A DNA stretch of 20,907 nucleotides, from positions 14,328 through 35,234 of the forward strand of contig PCXJ01000078.1 in assembly GCA_002787615.1 (NCBI GenBank), written 5' to 3'. The notes beneath the pieces are model-generated. The model had not been told where the DNA came from. It ran no database searches and saw only the letters and a program-made list of their open reading frames with translations. How positions within the stretch are numbered: position 1 is the first letter of the stretch; each line of letters opens with the position of its first letter. The position numbers and the translations under genes were made by a program. Source of the DNA: Alphaproteobacteria bacterium CG11_big_fil_rev_8_21_14_0_20_44_7. Lineage in GTDB: Bacteria; Pseudomonadota; Alphaproteobacteria; Rickettsiales; 21-14-0-20-44-7. Positions 1-6,669 of this stretch are shown piece after piece.

Positions 1-119
1 GAGATAATGATGTCAGTAAGGTAATAGAAACGGTAAGGCCGACTATTGAGTCGACCAAAGTAACTATTACCCGTGGCAGAAATACTCTCAGCGTACCTGT
101 TGAAAATTCTGCCGACTAA
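1..119 (+). CDS. cpaB: CpaB/RcpC Tad pilus assembly protein, C-terminal end (partial)
   Basis: Only the last 39 codons are present, open at the left window edge (first full codon at 3, TAA at 117-119). The translation ends ...VTITRGRNTLSVPVENSAD; the 'vtitRG' stretch just before the C-terminus resembles the end of CpaB/RcpC proteins. These are periplasmic or inner-membrane-anchored SAF-domain proteins needed for Tad/Flp pilus secretin function. The gene lies directly upstream of cpaC, as in Caulobacter-type cpa operons, which is the strongest support. The short match alone would not be decisive. The cpaC start codon follows within 20 bases, so the two are co-transcribed. Confidence 0.7.
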   Translation, partial: DNDVSKVIETVRPTIESTKVTITRGRNTLSVPVENSAD

Positions 120-135
120 AGGTAGGATGAATAAT

Positions 136-1494
136 ATGTATAGATTTTTTGCCATCGCGGCTTTTATAGTGTCATTGTGTATTAATATTAGCTCTGCTCA
201 CGCGCTTGAGTTGGATATGAGAAAGGGGAGGATTATCAACCTTCCGCGTCCGGCAGCGCATGTATTTATAGCCGATCCGGAAATTGCCGATATTGATGTG
301 CGCTCACCCAATTATATATATGTTTATGGGCTTTCAGTGGGTGAAACTACTATTCATGCATTAGATGCTAATCACAAGACTGTTTTTGAGGATACTATAG
401 TTGTTGGAGCAGGAACTCAGGCTTTTGAAGATTCTATCAGAAAGATTTTACCTGATTCTAACATTACTTTCCAATCAATCGGAAGTGGTGTTGTGGTCAA
501 GGGTAATGTTAATTCGCCAAAAGATGCAGATTTGGTGGTGCAGCTTGCCAGCTCATTGCTGGGGAGCGAGCAGAATCTAATAAATATGCTTGAGGTGAGA
601 GGTTCTGACCAAGTGATGCTGCGCGTACGTGTGGCAGAAGTTGCGCGTTCGGAAATTAAGAATTTCGGGATAAATCTTTCCTCAATAATGACAAAAGGCA
701 CGTTCTCCTTTGGCTTGTTTACGGGCAGAGATTTTCTGGATGCTACTGCCGCATTAACCAGGCAGGGCAATAATATCAGGCTTCAAGGGCAGCCAGGTAG
801 ATTTACTATCGATTCGGTGATTGACGCGCTGGAATCAGAAGGCTTGGTAACAACGCTGGCAGAGCCTAACCTTACGGCAAAATCAGGTGAAGCGGCAAGC
901 TTCCTTGCTGGTGGTGAGTTCCCGATTCCGATTCCGCAGGAAGGCGGAGTGACGGCGATTGAATATCGCGAATTTGGTGTGGGGCTGGATTTTACACCAA
1001 CTGTTTTGGCTAATGATAAAATCAGCCTAGCGGTAGCGCCGCAAGTTAGCTCGCTTACGGCTTCGGCGGTAACGATTGCCGGTAACAATATACCGACCCT
1101 TTCTACCCGCCGTGCATCAACAACGGTTGAGTTGGGCAGTGGAGAAAGCTTTGCGATTGCCGGATTATTGCGTAATGATGTTACTAATGATATCAGCAAA
1201 TTCCCGTGGCTGGGTGATATTCCGGTTTTGGGTACGCTTTTCCGCTCTAATAATTTCAGAAATGATGAAACCGAGCTGGTTATAATCGTCACGCCATATA
1301 TCGTCAACGGTGTGGCGGAGGCAGATAAGCTATTAACGCCAACTGAAGGTTATGAAGTTCCGAGTGATTTTGAGCGTATCTTATTCGGGAAATTGTATAT
1401 TGAGCAGCCATTAGGCCGTGAAGCAGGCGAATATGAAGGCAAAATTGCCGAATATAGATTGCACGGCGAGCCGGGCTTTATTTTGGAGGAATAA
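136..1494 (+). CDS. cpaC: Tad/Flp pilus outer-membrane secretin CpaC (RcpA)
   Basis: This is the outer-membrane secretin channel through which the Tad/Flp pilus exits. The protein (452 aa from this start) opens with a signal peptide, MYRFFAIAAFIVSLCINISSA followed by HA-LE. A pilus-secretin N-terminal domain follows (GRIINLPRPAAHVFIADPEI), then a BON-like segment (about residues 90-150 of the mature region), then the secretin core. The core includes EGLVTTLAEPNLTAKSGE, FLAGGEFPIPIPQ and the C-terminal secretin signature around FPWLGDIPVLGTLFRS and ELVIIVTPYIV. I chose ATG 136 because AGGA at 124-127 lies 8 bases upstream. ATG 127 (9 bases earlier, in frame) is possible, whereas ATG 73 lies inside cpaB. 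The stop overlaps the cpaD start by one base (TAATG), implying coupling. Confidence 0.93.
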   Translation: MYRFFAIAAFIVSLCINISSAHALELDMRKGRIINLPRPAAHVFIADPEIADIDVRSPNYIYVYGLSVGETTIHALDANHKTVFEDTIVVGAGTQAFEDSIRKILPDSNITFQSIGSGVVVKGNVNSPKDADLVVQLASSLLGSEQNLINMLEVRGSDQVMLRVRVAEVARSEIKNFGINLSSIMTKGTFSFGLFTGRDFLDATAALTRQGNNIRLQGQPGRFTIDSVIDALESEGLVTTLAEPNLTAKSGEAASFLAGGEFPIPIPQEGGVTAIEYREFGVGLDFTPTVLANDKISLAVAPQVSSLTASAVTIAGNNIPTLSTRRASTTVELGSGESFAIAGLLRNDVTNDISKFPWLGDIPVLGTLFRSNNFRNDETELVIIVTPYIVNGVAEADKLLTPTEGYEVPSDFERILFGKLYIEQPLGREAGEYEGKIAEYRLHGEPGFILEE

Positions 1495-1829
1495 TGAGAA
1501 AAAGTTTTTTAATATTATCATCAGCATTGGTTTTGACATCGGTTTTAGCATCATGTGCGAATCATGACCCAAAGCTGAATATCGTCACAAATGAAAGCGG
1601 CTATCAACAAGTTATACCGCCAAAATGCCCAAATTGGACAAAAACCAGTGGCCTCGGCAATTATTTCAACACGCCCAGTACGAATTATAAATGCGCGACA
1701 TATAATAATTACGGCGCGATGATTGAAGACCCATCCGATATGATTCAAGGCAAGCAAGCGGATTCTTATAACGCGCAAAGAACCTCAAATAGCGTTGCTG
1801 CATATCGTAATAGCGGTACGGCGGAATGA
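1494..1829 (+). CDS. cpaD: Short CpaD-family Tad pilus lipoprotein
   Basis: A 111-aa outer-membrane lipoprotein, probably the pilotin-like partner of the CpaC secretin. The N-terminus is a lipoprotein signal (MRKSFLILSSALVLTSVLASC, lipobox LASC, lipidated Cys21). The mature part matches only the C-terminal segment typical of CpaD: a CPNW motif at 45-48, then NYKCATYNNYGAMIEDPSDM (residues 64-83), corresponding to the usual 'NFGCA.. N.AAM..DP.DL' block, and a closing AYR. Cys45 and Cys67 may form a disulfide. CpaD proteins are usually about twice as long, so the upstream domain is missing here rather than frameshifted: the frame is clean and overlaps both neighbours (1 base with cpaC, 4 bases ATGA with cpaE). 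The family call rests on that block plus position. Confidence 0.8.
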   Translation: MRKSFLILSSALVLTSVLASCANHDPKLNIVTNESGYQQVIPPKCPNWTKTSGLGNYFNTPSTNYKCATYNNYGAMIEDPSDMIQGKQADSYNAQRTSNSVAAYRNSGTAE

Positions 1830-3037
1830 GTAGTAAGTCAAAATTCAAAGCATTCGTAAAACACAAGGCAAGCCTTGAGGCGGCGATTGAGTTTGCTGCC
1901 AAAATCGGCTGTCCTGAAAATTCTGTCATTAAAGGTGATATTGAAGATGCCTGTAAGGCGCTGGAAGAGGATGCCTCAATTGATTATCTGTTGGTAGAAA
2001 TTCCCGGCAAGGACTCGCAAAAAGTTTTCAAAGAGCTGGATAATCTGGCAAATTTTGTTGACCCTATAACCCGTGTTATTGTGTGCGGGCAGGTGGATGA
2101 GCTAAGCTTCTATAAAGAGCTTATCGGCATGGGGATTTATGAATATCTGCTAAATCCGGTGAAGGTTGAGCAATTGGAAAAAACCCTATCGCGCAAAACT
2201 GATTCTAGCGGTGACGAGCCAAAAGCCATTGCTCCGCGCGATGATTCGCAAGTGATTGCGGTTGTCGGAACAAGGGGCGGAGTGGGTGTTTCTACATTTG
2301 CGACTAATCTGGCAGGGCTTTTTGCAAAGCGTGATTACCCAACTGCTATTTTGGACTTAGACCCTGAATTCGGTACAATTCCGCTTTTGGTGGATGTTGA
2401 AGCTAGCCGTGGATTAGTCGATGCTCTGGAAAAACCGGAGCGTGTGGATTCGCTATTTCTTGACCGCGTAATGACAAAAGTGACTGATTCCTTGTTTGTT
2501 ATGGGTGCGGAAAAGAGTCTGCTGGAAAGGGCTGATATAGATCCTGAAGCACCGCAGAAAATTATCGACCAATTGCGTGCAAAATTTGCCTATGTAATTG
2601 TTGATGTTGCCCGCGTTGAGCCATACACGCATTATGTTCTGCAAAATTATGAAACGATAATTATGACGGAATATTCCATCGCCGGATTGCGCGATACAAT
2701 GCGGATTTATGACCTTGTAAAAGAGCAGCTTAAGAATGATAATGTGAAAATTGTTGCCAATCGCGTTGGTATCAGCAAAAAATTCCAGACCCAGAGAAAG
2801 GATTTTGAAAACGGGCTTGGTCAAAAAATTGATTTTGAAATCCCTTTTGACGCAGATTTTTATGGATTTAATAATAGCGGCAAAATTTTGACGATGGATG
2901 ACAAGCAAAAATCCAAAATGGCGGATGGAATTGCCGCCGTTGCACAAGGATTTATGCCGGAATCGGTTACTGATGCGGGCGCTAAGGATAAAAAGAAGAA
3001 ATCCGGCGGGTTATTTTCCGGCAAAAAGAAAAAATAA
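1826..3037 (+). CDS. cpaE: Tad pilus localisation protein CpaE/TadZ (ParA/MinD-like)
   Basis: A 403-aa cytoplasmic factor that places the Tad assembly machine. Residues ~1-122 form an atypical receiver-like domain (alternating strands ending in YEYLLNPVKVEQLEKTL). A short linker leads to a MinD/ParA-like ATPase domain from ~142 (VIAVVGTRGGVGVSTFATNL). The P-loop at 148-157 lacks both ParA lysines: R150 replaces the signature lysine and V155 the GK[ST] lysine. Loss of canonical lysines is known in TadZ/CpaE proteins, so ATP binding may be retained with weak or no hydrolysis. The later DLDPEFGT (177-184) matches the Walker A' strand region. The C-terminus is a basic tail (KDKKKKSGGLFSGKKKK). 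The ATG overlaps the cpaD stop (ATGA), and cpaF follows after 55 bases. Confidence 0.9.
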   Translation: MSSKSKFKAFVKHKASLEAAIEFAAKIGCPENSVIKGDIEDACKALEEDASIDYLLVEIPGKDSQKVFKELDNLANFVDPITRVIVCGQVDELSFYKELIGMGIYEYLLNPVKVEQLEKTLSRKTDSSGDEPKAIAPRDDSQVIAVVGTRGGVGVSTFATNLAGLFAKRDYPTAILDLDPEFGTIPLLVDVEASRGLVDALEKPERVDSLFLDRVMTKVTDSLFVMGAEKSLLERADIDPEAPQKIIDQLRAKFAYVIVDVARVEPYTHYVLQNYETIIMTEYSIAGLRDTMRIYDLVKEQLKNDNVKIVANRVGISKKFQTQRKDFENGLGQKIDFEIPFDADFYGFNNSGKILTMDDKQKSKMADGIAAVAQGFMPESVTDAGAKDKKKKSGGLFSGKKKK

Positions 3038-3080
3038 CATTATTCCTTGTTTGATTAAGCCCTAATTAACCTTTTTTCCT

Positions 3081-3086
3081 TATAAT
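3081..3086 (+). promoter_or_regulatory. TATAAT box placed for a possible leaderless cpaF transcript
   Basis: A perfect TATAAT hexamer ends 6 bases before the cpaF ATG at 3093. A start site about 7 bases downstream would coincide with the A of the ATG, giving a leaderless mRNA. No Shine-Dalgarno-like sequence is visible between 3070 and 3092, which fits. Against it, no convincing -35 element occurs at 15-19 bp, and cpaF could simply be read from the cpaC operon transcript. Confidence 0.3.
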
Positions 3087-3092
3087 TTCAGT

Positions 3093-4580
3093 ATGTTCGG
3101 ACGTAGGGGAATTGCGGATAATCCCGCAGATAAAACAGCCAAAGCAAAATCTGAAGCAAAGTCTTCAGCGCCAAAAAAGGCGGCAAACGCAAAGCAGAGC
3201 AAGGCTTCGGCAGCGCAGCAAAAAACCGATGCGGCAAATAATGCAAAGCAAGAGCAGGATAAACAGCTCTCCAAGTTGAATCCAACTAATGAAGCGGGAG
3301 CTAAAAAGGATAATCACGCAGCTGAAAAGTTGGCTAAGGAAAAAAATAAAATTAATAAGCTTCTTATGGAGCAAATTGATTTAACCACCGCCTCCAAACT
3401 GCCGGAAGAAAAGCTGCGTCCCAAAATCATGGAGCTTATCAGCGAAATTGTGATGACTGAAAAGCTTATGCTCAACCAAAAAGAGCAAATCTCGCTGGCG
3501 AAGGAGATTCTGGATGATATGCTTGGGCTTGGGCCGCTTGAGCCGCTTTTGGAAGATTCACTGGTGACTGATATTATGGTGAATGGCCCAAATCAGATTT
3601 ATATTGAGCGCAAAGGCAAGCTGGTGCTGACTGATATCAATTTCCGCGATGAGCAGCATGTGAGTAATATCGCCCAGCGCATTGTGAATGCTGTGGGCAG
3701 GCGCGTTGATGAATCCAGCCCTATTTGTGATGCAAGATTGCTTGATGGCTCGCGTGTTAACGTGATTGCACCGCCGCTTTCGCTAAAAGGCACAACTATT
3801 TCAATTCGTAAATTCTCCGAGAAAAAAATCACTGTGGATAATATGGTGGAATGGGGGAATGTTTCCGAAAATCTGGCAAAAGTGCTGAAAATTGCCGGAG
3901 CAACGCGGATGAATATAATTATTTCCGGCGGTACCGGTTCGGGCAAGACGACTCTGCTAAACGCTATCACGCAGTTTATTGATAATGGTGAGCGCATTGT
4001 GACGATTGAAGATGCTGCGGAATTGCAATTGCAACAGCCACATGTTGTGCCACTCGAAACCCGCCCCGCCAACCTTGAGGGCAAGGGCGAAATTACTATG
4101 CGCGATTTGGTGAAGAACGCGCTGCGTATGCGTCCTGAGCGTATTATCCTTGGTGAGGTTCGTGGTGCGGAGGCGATTGATTTGCTGCAAGCGATGAATA
4201 CCGGCCATGATGGCTCAATGGGAACATTGCACGCCAACACCCCGCGCGAGGCGCTCACGCGTTTGCAGAATATGGTATGTATGGCAGGGTTTGATTTGCC
4301 GCCAACTGCGATTAAGCAGCAAATTGCCGGAGCGGTGCAGATTATCGTCCAGATTTCCCGTATGCGGGACGGAAAGCGCCGCGTTACCCATCTCACGGAA
4401 GTTGTGGGGATGGAAGGCGATGTGATTGTTTTGCAGGATTTATTCAAGTTTGAATTTGAGGGTGAGGATGAAGATGGCAATCTGGTCGGCAGCCATAAAG
4501 GAACTGGCTTGCGTCCGCATTTCCTACCGAAAGCTGCATATTATGGCTTGGATAAAGCGCTACTCAGCGCGGTGGAATAA
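3093..4580 (+). CDS. cpaF: Tad pilus assembly ATPase CpaF/TadA
   Basis: A secretion-superfamily (GspE/VirB11-like) hexameric ATPase that powers Tad/Flp pilus assembly at the inner membrane. Residues 1-90 are a low-complexity Lys/Ala/Gln-rich extension. The N-terminal domain follows (DMLGLGPLEPLLEDSLVTDIMVNGP, split here as DMLGLGPLEP and LLEDSLVTDIMVNGP). Then come Walker A GGTGSGKTT (279-287), the Asp box RIVTIEDAAEL (301-311), Walker B IILGEVRG (351-358) and the His box GTLHAN (377-382). Length 495 aa is normal. The start is the only ATG before residue 92, and MFGRR is a common CpaF N-terminus, but no ribosome-binding site precedes it. tadB/tadC, the usual next genes, are absent. The stop lies 2 bases from the end of the convergent fliB-like gene. 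Confidence 0.95.
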   Translation: MFGRRGIADNPADKTAKAKSEAKSSAPKKAANAKQSKASAAQQKTDAANNAKQEQDKQLSKLNPTNEAGAKKDNHAAEKLAKEKNKINKLLMEQIDLTTASKLPEEKLRPKIMELISEIVMTEKLMLNQKEQISLAKEILDDMLGLGPLEPLLEDSLVTDIMVNGPNQIYIERKGKLVLTDINFRDEQHVSNIAQRIVNAVGRRVDESSPICDARLLDGSRVNVIAPPLSLKGTTISIRKFSEKKITVDNMVEWGNVSENLAKVLKIAGATRMNIIISGGTGSGKTTLLNAITQFIDNGERIVTIEDAAELQLQQPHVVPLETRPANLEGKGEITMRDLVKNALRMRPERIILGEVRGAEAIDLLQAMNTGHDGSMGTLHANTPREALTRLQNMVCMAGFDLPPTAIKQQIAGAVQIIVQISRMRDGKRRVTHLTEVVGMEGDVIVLQDLFKFEFEGEDEDGNLVGSHKGTGLRPHFLPKAAYYGLDKALLSAVE

Positions 4581-4582
4581 AG

Positions 4583-5740
4583 CTAGCTATCCATCAAGAG
4601 TCCACGGATTTTGGCGTCATTTGTCCAGCCGGATTGTTCAAACAGGCTCAAGAGCAGTTTTGGGTCGCCGATATGGTCAAGAATGCGCGATATGGATTGC
4701 ACGATTTTGACAATTTCTTCCTGAGCTAAATTATTATGTGGCAGCGCCATCAGCCCCAATCTGGTTAGGGTAAAGCGGAAAATGATGATTTTGCATTTTT
4801 CCGGCAAATTATCGCCCAGTCCGGCAAACGGAAATGTCGCAAAGCTAAGTTGTGATTTGATATAATGGCGCAAAATCTCGTCATATTTTGATTTATGCAT
4901 TTGCCAGTTTTCCAAGGTTTTGGCAATTGCCTTTGGGTCGGTTTGGGCTAGATTCAGTGTTTCCCAATCAATTTTAACGCCAAGCGCGCGCTCAATTCCG
5001 CCTAAAACTTCCATCAAACGTTCATTGCGATTTTTTCCGGTGGCGTGAATGATTCCGGAGAAAATCTGCAAGATCTTGTAGAGATTGCCGCTATCATCAT
5101 TTTCGGGCGGGCGCAATTTGCCATCTGCCATTTTTATCATGAAGGCGGTTGCATCTTTCCACTCGTTTTTGTTGATGTATGAGAGTGATTGGCTGGCGGA
5201 ATATATGCGGGCAACAAGGTGCTCGGCGGGGATATCCTCATCGCAAGCATCCAAAAAGCTTTGATGGATTTTGAGGGCAGCCGCCGCGTCAAATTCTTCA
5301 GAGATATAATTTTTGAGCGTTTGCGGGAATCTGTCGGTTTCGTTTTCCGTGATATGTGTCGCATCATTTTCAAACAGCATGAGCCGTGCAATTTCAGGGC
5401 AGGAGAGGGTGGCGGTCATAACATGCTCGTCACCTAATTTGCGGGTGACGCGCGGGTAGAAATTGCAGGCATCACCGAGCATTTCTGCGCCTTTTTCCTC
5501 ATGTATTTTGCAAATTCCATCCGAGAATTTTACGCAATAATCAGTTTTTGGGTCGCGCTTCATTACGCGGATTTCCTGATTGCTGCCATCATAATCCACG
5601 GCGTTTTCCAGCTCTGTGCCCTTATATTTGGCGAAAGTGGTATCATCAAGCTGCATGCTCCAGCCTTTGCAGCACGTATCGGGGCAATCCCCCAGCAGGC
5701 ATTTGAATTCAGAAACGGCTTTTGTCGCGAGGTATTTCAT
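4583..5740 (-). CDS. fliB: FliB-family protein (flagellin) lysine N-methylase
   Basis: The 385-aa product begins MKYLATKAVSEFKCLLGDC and carries the N-terminal FliB cysteine cluster C14-x4-C19-x3-C23-C24 followed by KGW. A second Cys region follows (DYCVKFSDGICKIHEEKG and then GDACNFYPRV). FliB methylates lysine side chains of flagellin in Salmonella and has been reported to carry a 4Fe-4S cluster; the Cys clusters here are the likely ligands. Length is close to the ~400 aa of FliB. I start at 5740 because the MKYL...C pattern aligns with family N-termini. The extra 12 codons back to 5776 would run into a terminator-like hairpin. No flagellar gene is in view; the neighbours are Tad pilus genes and mscL, so the substrate here is uncertain. 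Ribosome site weak. Confidence 0.8.
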   Translation of the reverse strand: MKYLATKAVSEFKCLLGDCPDTCCKGWSMQLDDTTFAKYKGTELENAVDYDGSNQEIRVMKRDPKTDYCVKFSDGICKIHEEKGAEMLGDACNFYPRVTRKLGDEHVMTATLSCPEIARLMLFENDATHITENETDRFPQTLKNYISEEFDAAAALKIHQSFLDACDEDIPAEHLVARIYSASQSLSYINKNEWKDATAFMIKMADGKLRPPENDDSGNLYKILQIFSGIIHATGKNRNERLMEVLGGIERALGVKIDWETLNLAQTDPKAIAKTLENWQMHKSKYDEILRHYIKSQLSFATFPFAGLGDNLPEKCKIIIFRFTLTRLGLMALPHNNLAQEEIVKIVQSISRILDHIGDPKLLLSLFEQSGWTNDAKIRGLLMDS

Positions 5741-5757
5741 CAATATGATTTTAGTAC

Positions 5758-5786
5758 AAAAAAAAGCCGTCCACAAGGAACGGCTT
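5758..5786 (-). terminator. Intrinsic terminator-like hairpin in the fliB leader
   Basis: On the minus strand a perfect 7-bp stem AAGCCGT/ACGGCTT with a 9-base loop (5786 down to 5764) runs directly into a run of eight T (5765-5758). It lies downstream of mscL and only 18 bases before the fliB ATG. It could end the mscL transcript, attenuate fliB, or both. On the plus strand it lacks a T-run, so it is directional. Confidence 0.7.
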
Positions 5787-5830
5787 AATTTATTGAAAGA
5801 AAATCATCATTACCTGAATTTGTGTAACAA

Positions 5831-5836
5831 ATTATA
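5831..5836 (-). promoter_or_regulatory. Candidate -10 box upstream of fliB
   Basis: The minus strand reads TATAAT at 5836-5831. A transcript starting about 7 bases downstream would have an ~85-base leader containing the 5786-5758 terminator-like hairpin before the fliB ATG at 5740. No good -35 hexamer is visible at the usual spacing, so this is only a candidate. Confidence 0.3.
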
Positions 5837-5881
5837 GGGTGATCTTTCTTTGCACTGGATTTCCCTAGAAGAATACACCCC

Positions 5882-5992
5882 CCTTGCGTCCCCCCTATGA
5901 GGGGGGAGATATTCCCGTATAACTCCCCTCCTTGCGTCCCCCCTATGAGGGGGGAGATATTCCCGTATAACTCCCCTCCTTGCAGGAGGGGA
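5882..5992. repeat. GC-rich 48-bp tandem repeat with nested hairpins (REP-like)
   Basis: Two identical 48-bp units (5882-5929, 5930-5977) are followed by the first 6 bases of a third. Each unit holds a C-run/G-run palindrome: TCCCCCCT-ATG-AGGGGGGA at 5889-5907 and 5937-5955, an 8-bp stem with a 3-base loop. The array ends in a different hairpin, CCCCTCCT-TGC-AGGAGGGG (5973-5991, with T5972/A5992 closing the stem), then GATGGGGAGGTTAAG. Composition contrasts sharply with the AT-rich surroundings. It looks like a dispersed REP-like palindromic element that has been partly duplicated in tandem. It sits 40 bases after the mscL stop, between two minus-strand genes. No coding potential seen. Confidence 0.85.
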
Positions 5993-6031
5993 TGGGGAGG
6001 TTAAGCAGGGTTATATTTAGGAATAACCGTT

Positions 6032-6472
6032 TTATTTTTTCTTCTTAGCAGGCGCTTTTGGTTTCGCTGCCGGAGATTTTTTCAATGAATCTCTGATTTC
6101 ACGAAGTAGCAAAATATCTTCCGCAGGTTTTGCCGGAGCAGCAGGTGCTTCTTCCTCTTTTTTCTTTAAGCTATTCATTGCTTTTATCGCCATGAAAATT
6201 GCAAATGCAACAATCACAAAATCAAAAACGGTTTGGATAAATGCGCCATAGGCCAGCACAACTGCTTCCGCATCACCTTCCGCAGGTTTTAGGACATATG
6301 CCAAATCGGTGAAATCCACTCCGCCGATTAGCAAGCCCAGTGGCGGCATAACTATATTTGCAACAAATGATGCGACAATTTTGCCGAATGCAGCGCCGAT
6401 AATGATACCCACAGCCATATCCACAACATTGCCTTTCATGGCAAATTCTTTAAATTCTTTTGCAATACTCAT
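6032..6472 (-). CDS. mscL: Large-conductance mechanosensitive channel MscL
   Basis: The homopentameric inner-membrane safety valve that opens on hypo-osmotic shock. The 146-aa protein has the diagnostic N-terminus: an amphipathic helix (MSIAKEFKEFAMKGNVVDMA) leading into TM1 (VGIIIGAAFGKIVASFVANI). A periplasmic loop follows (about residues 45-72), then TM2 (FIQTVFDFVIVAFAIFMAIKA) and a cytoplasmic C-terminal helix (ILLLREIRDSL). The Gly/Ala-spaced TM1 pore face is intact. Length is slightly above the ~136 aa norm because of an Ala/Pro/Lys linker and a basic PKAPAKKKK tail. A strong ribosome site (AAGGAGA, 6 bases before ATG 6472) fixes the start. It is divergent from rpsB. Confidence 0.96.
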   Translation of the reverse strand: MSIAKEFKEFAMKGNVVDMAVGIIIGAAFGKIVASFVANIVMPPLGLLIGGVDFTDLAYVLKPAEGDAEAVVLAYGAFIQTVFDFVIVAFAIFMAIKAMNSLKKKEEEAPAAPAKPAEDILLLREIRDSLKKSPAAKPKAPAKKKK

Positions 6473-6563
6473 AATTATCTCCTTGTTTTTTGTTCAATAT
6501 CGCCTTTCTACATTAAAAATTCCGAAATGCAATAAATTTACAAATCAAACACTTGCATCAAGA

Positions 6564-6569
6564 TATAAT
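6564..6569 (+). promoter_or_regulatory. Candidate -10 box of the rpsB promoter
   Basis: A perfect TATAAT at 6564-6569 lies 100 bases before the rpsB ATG and just upstream of the structured leader. The -35 region at 15-19 bp spacing is poor; CTTGCA at 6552-6557 could instead pair with a weaker -10 near 6575. Either would give a leader of roughly 85-95 bases. Confidence 0.4.
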
Positions 6570-6597
6570 CTCTGCTAAACAGGCGCTCCAAATCACA

Positions 6598-6642
6598 TGC
6601 GAGGTGCTTTTTGGTGTTGCGGAAACGTAATTAAACCTCGCA
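6598..6642 (+). promoter_or_regulatory. Structured rpsB 5' leader, possible S2 autoregulatory element
   Basis: An 8-bp perfect stem TGCGAGGT/ACCTCGCA (6598-6605 with 6635-6642) encloses an inner 5-bp hairpin TTGCG/CGTAA capped by a GAAA (GNRA) tetraloop. It ends 15 bases upstream of the Shine-Dalgarno AAGGA (6658-6662), with the rpsB ATG at 6670. Autogenous leaders upstream of rpsB are known in gammaproteobacteria; that this one binds S2 is inference from position and structure. Confidence 0.5.
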
Positions 6643-6669
6643 GACGTAACAACTAAAAAGGAATATAAA

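Noticed and set aside
73..126. Upstream ATG extension of cpaC from position 73
   Set aside because: It lies within the cpaB coding end (stop 117-119), adds residues before a clear signal peptide, and the better-spaced AGGA supports 136.
3599..4480. 293-codon open frame on the minus strand opposite cpaF
   Set aside because: Ser/Arg/Ile-rich mirror of a strongly conserved gene, with no recognisable domain; a codon-bias shadow.
5501..5788. Plus-strand 95-codon ORF across the fliB start
   Set aside because: It runs antisense through the conserved FliB Cys-cluster region and its end overlaps the terminator hairpin; no support as a gene.
5790..5810. Six-codon leader peptide in the fliB leader
   Set aside because: Too short to distinguish from chance; no run of regulatory codons and only a poor ribosome site. 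Mentioned only as context for the attenuator idea.
5882..5992. CRISPR array interpretation of the 48-bp repeats
   Set aside because: The units are directly adjacent with no unique spacers, only two copies exist, and no cas genes are nearby.
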